DNA of 64,000 nucleotides from Paraburkholderia antibiotica. Lineage in GTDB: Bacteria > Pseudomonadota > Gammaproteobacteria > Burkholderiales > Burkholderiaceae. Position 1 is the first letter of the stretch, and every line of letters begins with the position of its first letter. The notes below the pieces were generated by a model that searched no databases, was not told where the DNA came from, and saw nothing but the letters and a program-made list of their open reading frames with translations. Of this stretch, positions 62,622 to 64,000 are shown in pieces. The stretch lies in contig NZ_JABBFZ010000018.1 of NCBI RefSeq assembly GCF_012927125.1, forward strand, positions 1 through 64,000, in the 5' to 3' direction. A program made the position numbers and the translations under genes.

Positions 62622-63920
62622 ATGAAGATCAAGGGAATTCGCTGGTGGATGGTGGGTCTGGTCGCGGCCGGACTGATCATCAATTACCTTGCGCGCAATA
62701 CGCTGTCGGTCGCGGCACCGACGATGATGAAAGAACTCAACATCACGACCGAGCAGTACTCGCACGTGGTCGTGGCGTGGCAGCTCTGCTATGCGTTCAT
62801 GCAGCCGGTCGCCGGTTTCGTGCTCGACACGATCGGCACCAAGATCGGCTTCGCGGTGTTCGCGCTCGCGTGGTCGGTGGCGTGCGCGGCGGCCGCGTGG
62901 GCGACGGGCTGGCGCAGTCTCGCGGTGTTTCGCGGCATCCTCGGTCTCGCGGAATCGGCCGGTATTCCGGCCGGCGTGAAGGCGACGAGCGAGTGGTTCC
63001 CCGCGAAGGAGCGCTCGGTGGCGATCGGCTGGTTCAACATCGGCTCGTCGATCGGCGCGCTGCTCGCACCGCCGCTCGTCGTGTGGGCGCTGTTTCACGG
63101 CAAGTGGCAACTCGCGTTCGTGATCGTCGGCGTGGCGGGCATCGTGTGGAGCGTGCTGTGGATGCTCGTCTACAAGCATCCGCGCAATCAGAAGCTGCTC
63201 GGCGACGACGAGCGCGACTACATTCTGAGCGGCCAGGAAGCCAAGCATAGCGACGACGTCAGCACGCCGAAGCGCAACTGGCGCGCGATGCTCGCGAGCC
63301 GCGATTTCTGGGCGATCGGTATTCCGCGGATTCTGTCCGAACCGGCGTGGCAAACGTTCAACGCGTGGATTCCGCTGTACATGATGACCGAGCGTCACAT
63401 GAACCTGAAGGAAGTTGCGCTGTACGCGTGGATGCCGTTCCTCGCGGCCGATATCGGCTGTGTGCTCGGCGGTTATCTGAGCCCGCTGTTCCACAAGTAC
63501 GCGAAGGTGTCGCTGTTCACGTCGCGAAAGATGGTGTTCGTGGTCGGCGCGCTGTTCATGATCGGACCGGCGTGCGTGGGGCTGGTCGAGAGCCCGTACG
63601 TGGCGGTGGCGCTGCTGTGCGTCGGCGGCTTTGCGCACCAGACGCTGTCGGGCGCACTGTACGCGATCACCTCCGACATGTTCGGCAAGAACGAAGTCGC
63701 GACCGCGACCGGCATGGGCGGCATGGCCGGCTATCTGGGCGCGGCGGCGTTCACCGCGCTGTTCGGCGTGCTGGTCACGCAGATCGGCTATAGCCCGCTG
63801 TTCGTCGTGCTGGCGGTGTTCGACCTGATCGCCGCGGCGGTGGTCTGCCTGATGGCGAAGAGCTCGGACAAGGCGCCGGAGCCGAAGTGGAGTGGGGCGG
63901 GGCCGGTGACGGTGAAGTGA
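62622..63920 (+). CDS. MFS transporter, ExuT/GudP-like (hexuronate or aldarate)
   Basis: A 432-residue, 12-helix carrier of the anion:cation symporter family: RWWMVGLVAAGLIINYLARNTLSVAAPTM at the N-terminus and the GLAESAGIPAGVKATSEWFPAKERSVAIG motif typical of ExuT and the glucarate/galactarate carriers. It lies behind udh with a short gap, so the two probably form an operon for hexuronate uptake and oxidation. Which uronate is preferred is not determined. Confidence 0.87.
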   Translation: MKIKGIRWWMVGLVAAGLIINYLARNTLSVAAPTMMKELNITTEQYSHVVVAWQLCYAFMQPVAGFVLDTIGTKIGFAVFALAWSVACAAAAWATGWRSLAVFRGILGLAESAGIPAGVKATSEWFPAKERSVAIGWFNIGSSIGALLAPPLVVWALFHGKWQLAFVIVGVAGIVWSVLWMLVYKHPRNQKLLGDDERDYILSGQEAKHSDDVSTPKRNWRAMLASRDFWAIGIPRILSEPAWQTFNAWIPLYMMTERHMNLKEVALYAWMPFLAADIGCVLGGYLSPLFHKYAKVSLFTSRKMVFVVGALFMIGPACVGLVESPYVAVALLCVGGFAHQTLSGALYAITSDMFGKNEVATATGMGGMAGYLGAAAFTALFGVLVTQIGYSPLFVVLAVFDLIAAAVVCLMAKSSDKAPEPKWSGAGPVTVK

Positions 63921-64000
63921 TATGGAATGACGGTCGGCGGCTTTAGTGGGTCGACTGCGTAATTGATGTGAGAGGCGGCGTCCATTTGAGTGGGCGCCGT

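Overview
The window is a stretch of high-GC proteobacterial chromosome. It begins at the 3' end of a 5S rRNA whose sequence looks like Burkholderia-group 5S. The gene content (long overlapping operons, a full malonate decarboxylase operon, many LysR, GntR and ABC systems, a CIO-type bd oxidase, a DyP/FbpABC iron system) fits a metabolically versatile Burkholderiaceae species, most likely Paraburkholderia or a close relative. The genus is an inference from remembered family content; no search was run.

Layout, left to right. 1-9.8 kb: 5S rRNA end and terminator; a LysR regulator divergent from an FUSC aromatic-acid-type exporter; a small secreted protein; a CoA-transferase; a GlsB/YeaQ membrane protein; MgtC with a long leader region; a membrane metallophosphoesterase; a His-rich membrane protein. 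9.8-17.4 kb: a nitroreductase, an AlkB-type dioxygenase, a YtfQ-YtfR-YtfT-YjfF-like sugar ABC operon, and a PAP2 phosphatase whose 3' end runs antisense over yjfF. 17.8-26.6 kb: malonate decarboxylase operon mdcRABCDEGH on the minus strand, with an MFS carrier transcribed divergently. 26.6-28.5 kb: EamA exporter and LysR. 28.6-36.9 kb: a Fur-box-preceded minus-strand unit reading OprB-type porin, secreted beta-propeller, Tat-exported DyP peroxidase, and FbpA/B/C-type iron ABC transporter; a 14-bp tandem repeat (8 copies) sits inside it. 37-40.2 kb: arylamine N-acetyltransferase, a compact Tlde1-like (DUF2778) L,D-transpeptidase-fold toxin candidate with a small membrane protein, and an isoprenylcysteine-methyltransferase-like protein. 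40.4-48.1 kb: two HutC-type GntR regulators, a polar amino-acid ABC transporter, and a divergent operon of a 2-oxoglutarate-type oxygenase and an FAD-linked 2-hydroxyacid dehydrogenase. The divergent promoters carry two identical GTATATAC operators that match the HutC consensus. 48.2-56.8 kb: an orphan ModA-like binding protein, an 1141-residue fusion of a GMC oxidoreductase and an alpha/beta hydrolase, a sigma-like protein, a hybrid histidine kinase and a NarL-type regulator. 57-64 kb: cyanide-insensitive bd oxidase genes with a DUF2474-type small protein and an FNR-type box upstream, an alpha/beta hydrolase, and a uronate dehydrogenase plus MFS transporter unit.

No insertion sequence, prophage, tRNA or CRISPR array is visible. 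The items most worth following up are the Fur-controlled porin/propeller/DyP/FbpABC unit, the Tlde1 islet, the HutC-controlled oxidation and transport cluster with twin operators, and the GMC-hydrolase fusion with a GxCxG nucleophile and a clustered Cys motif.
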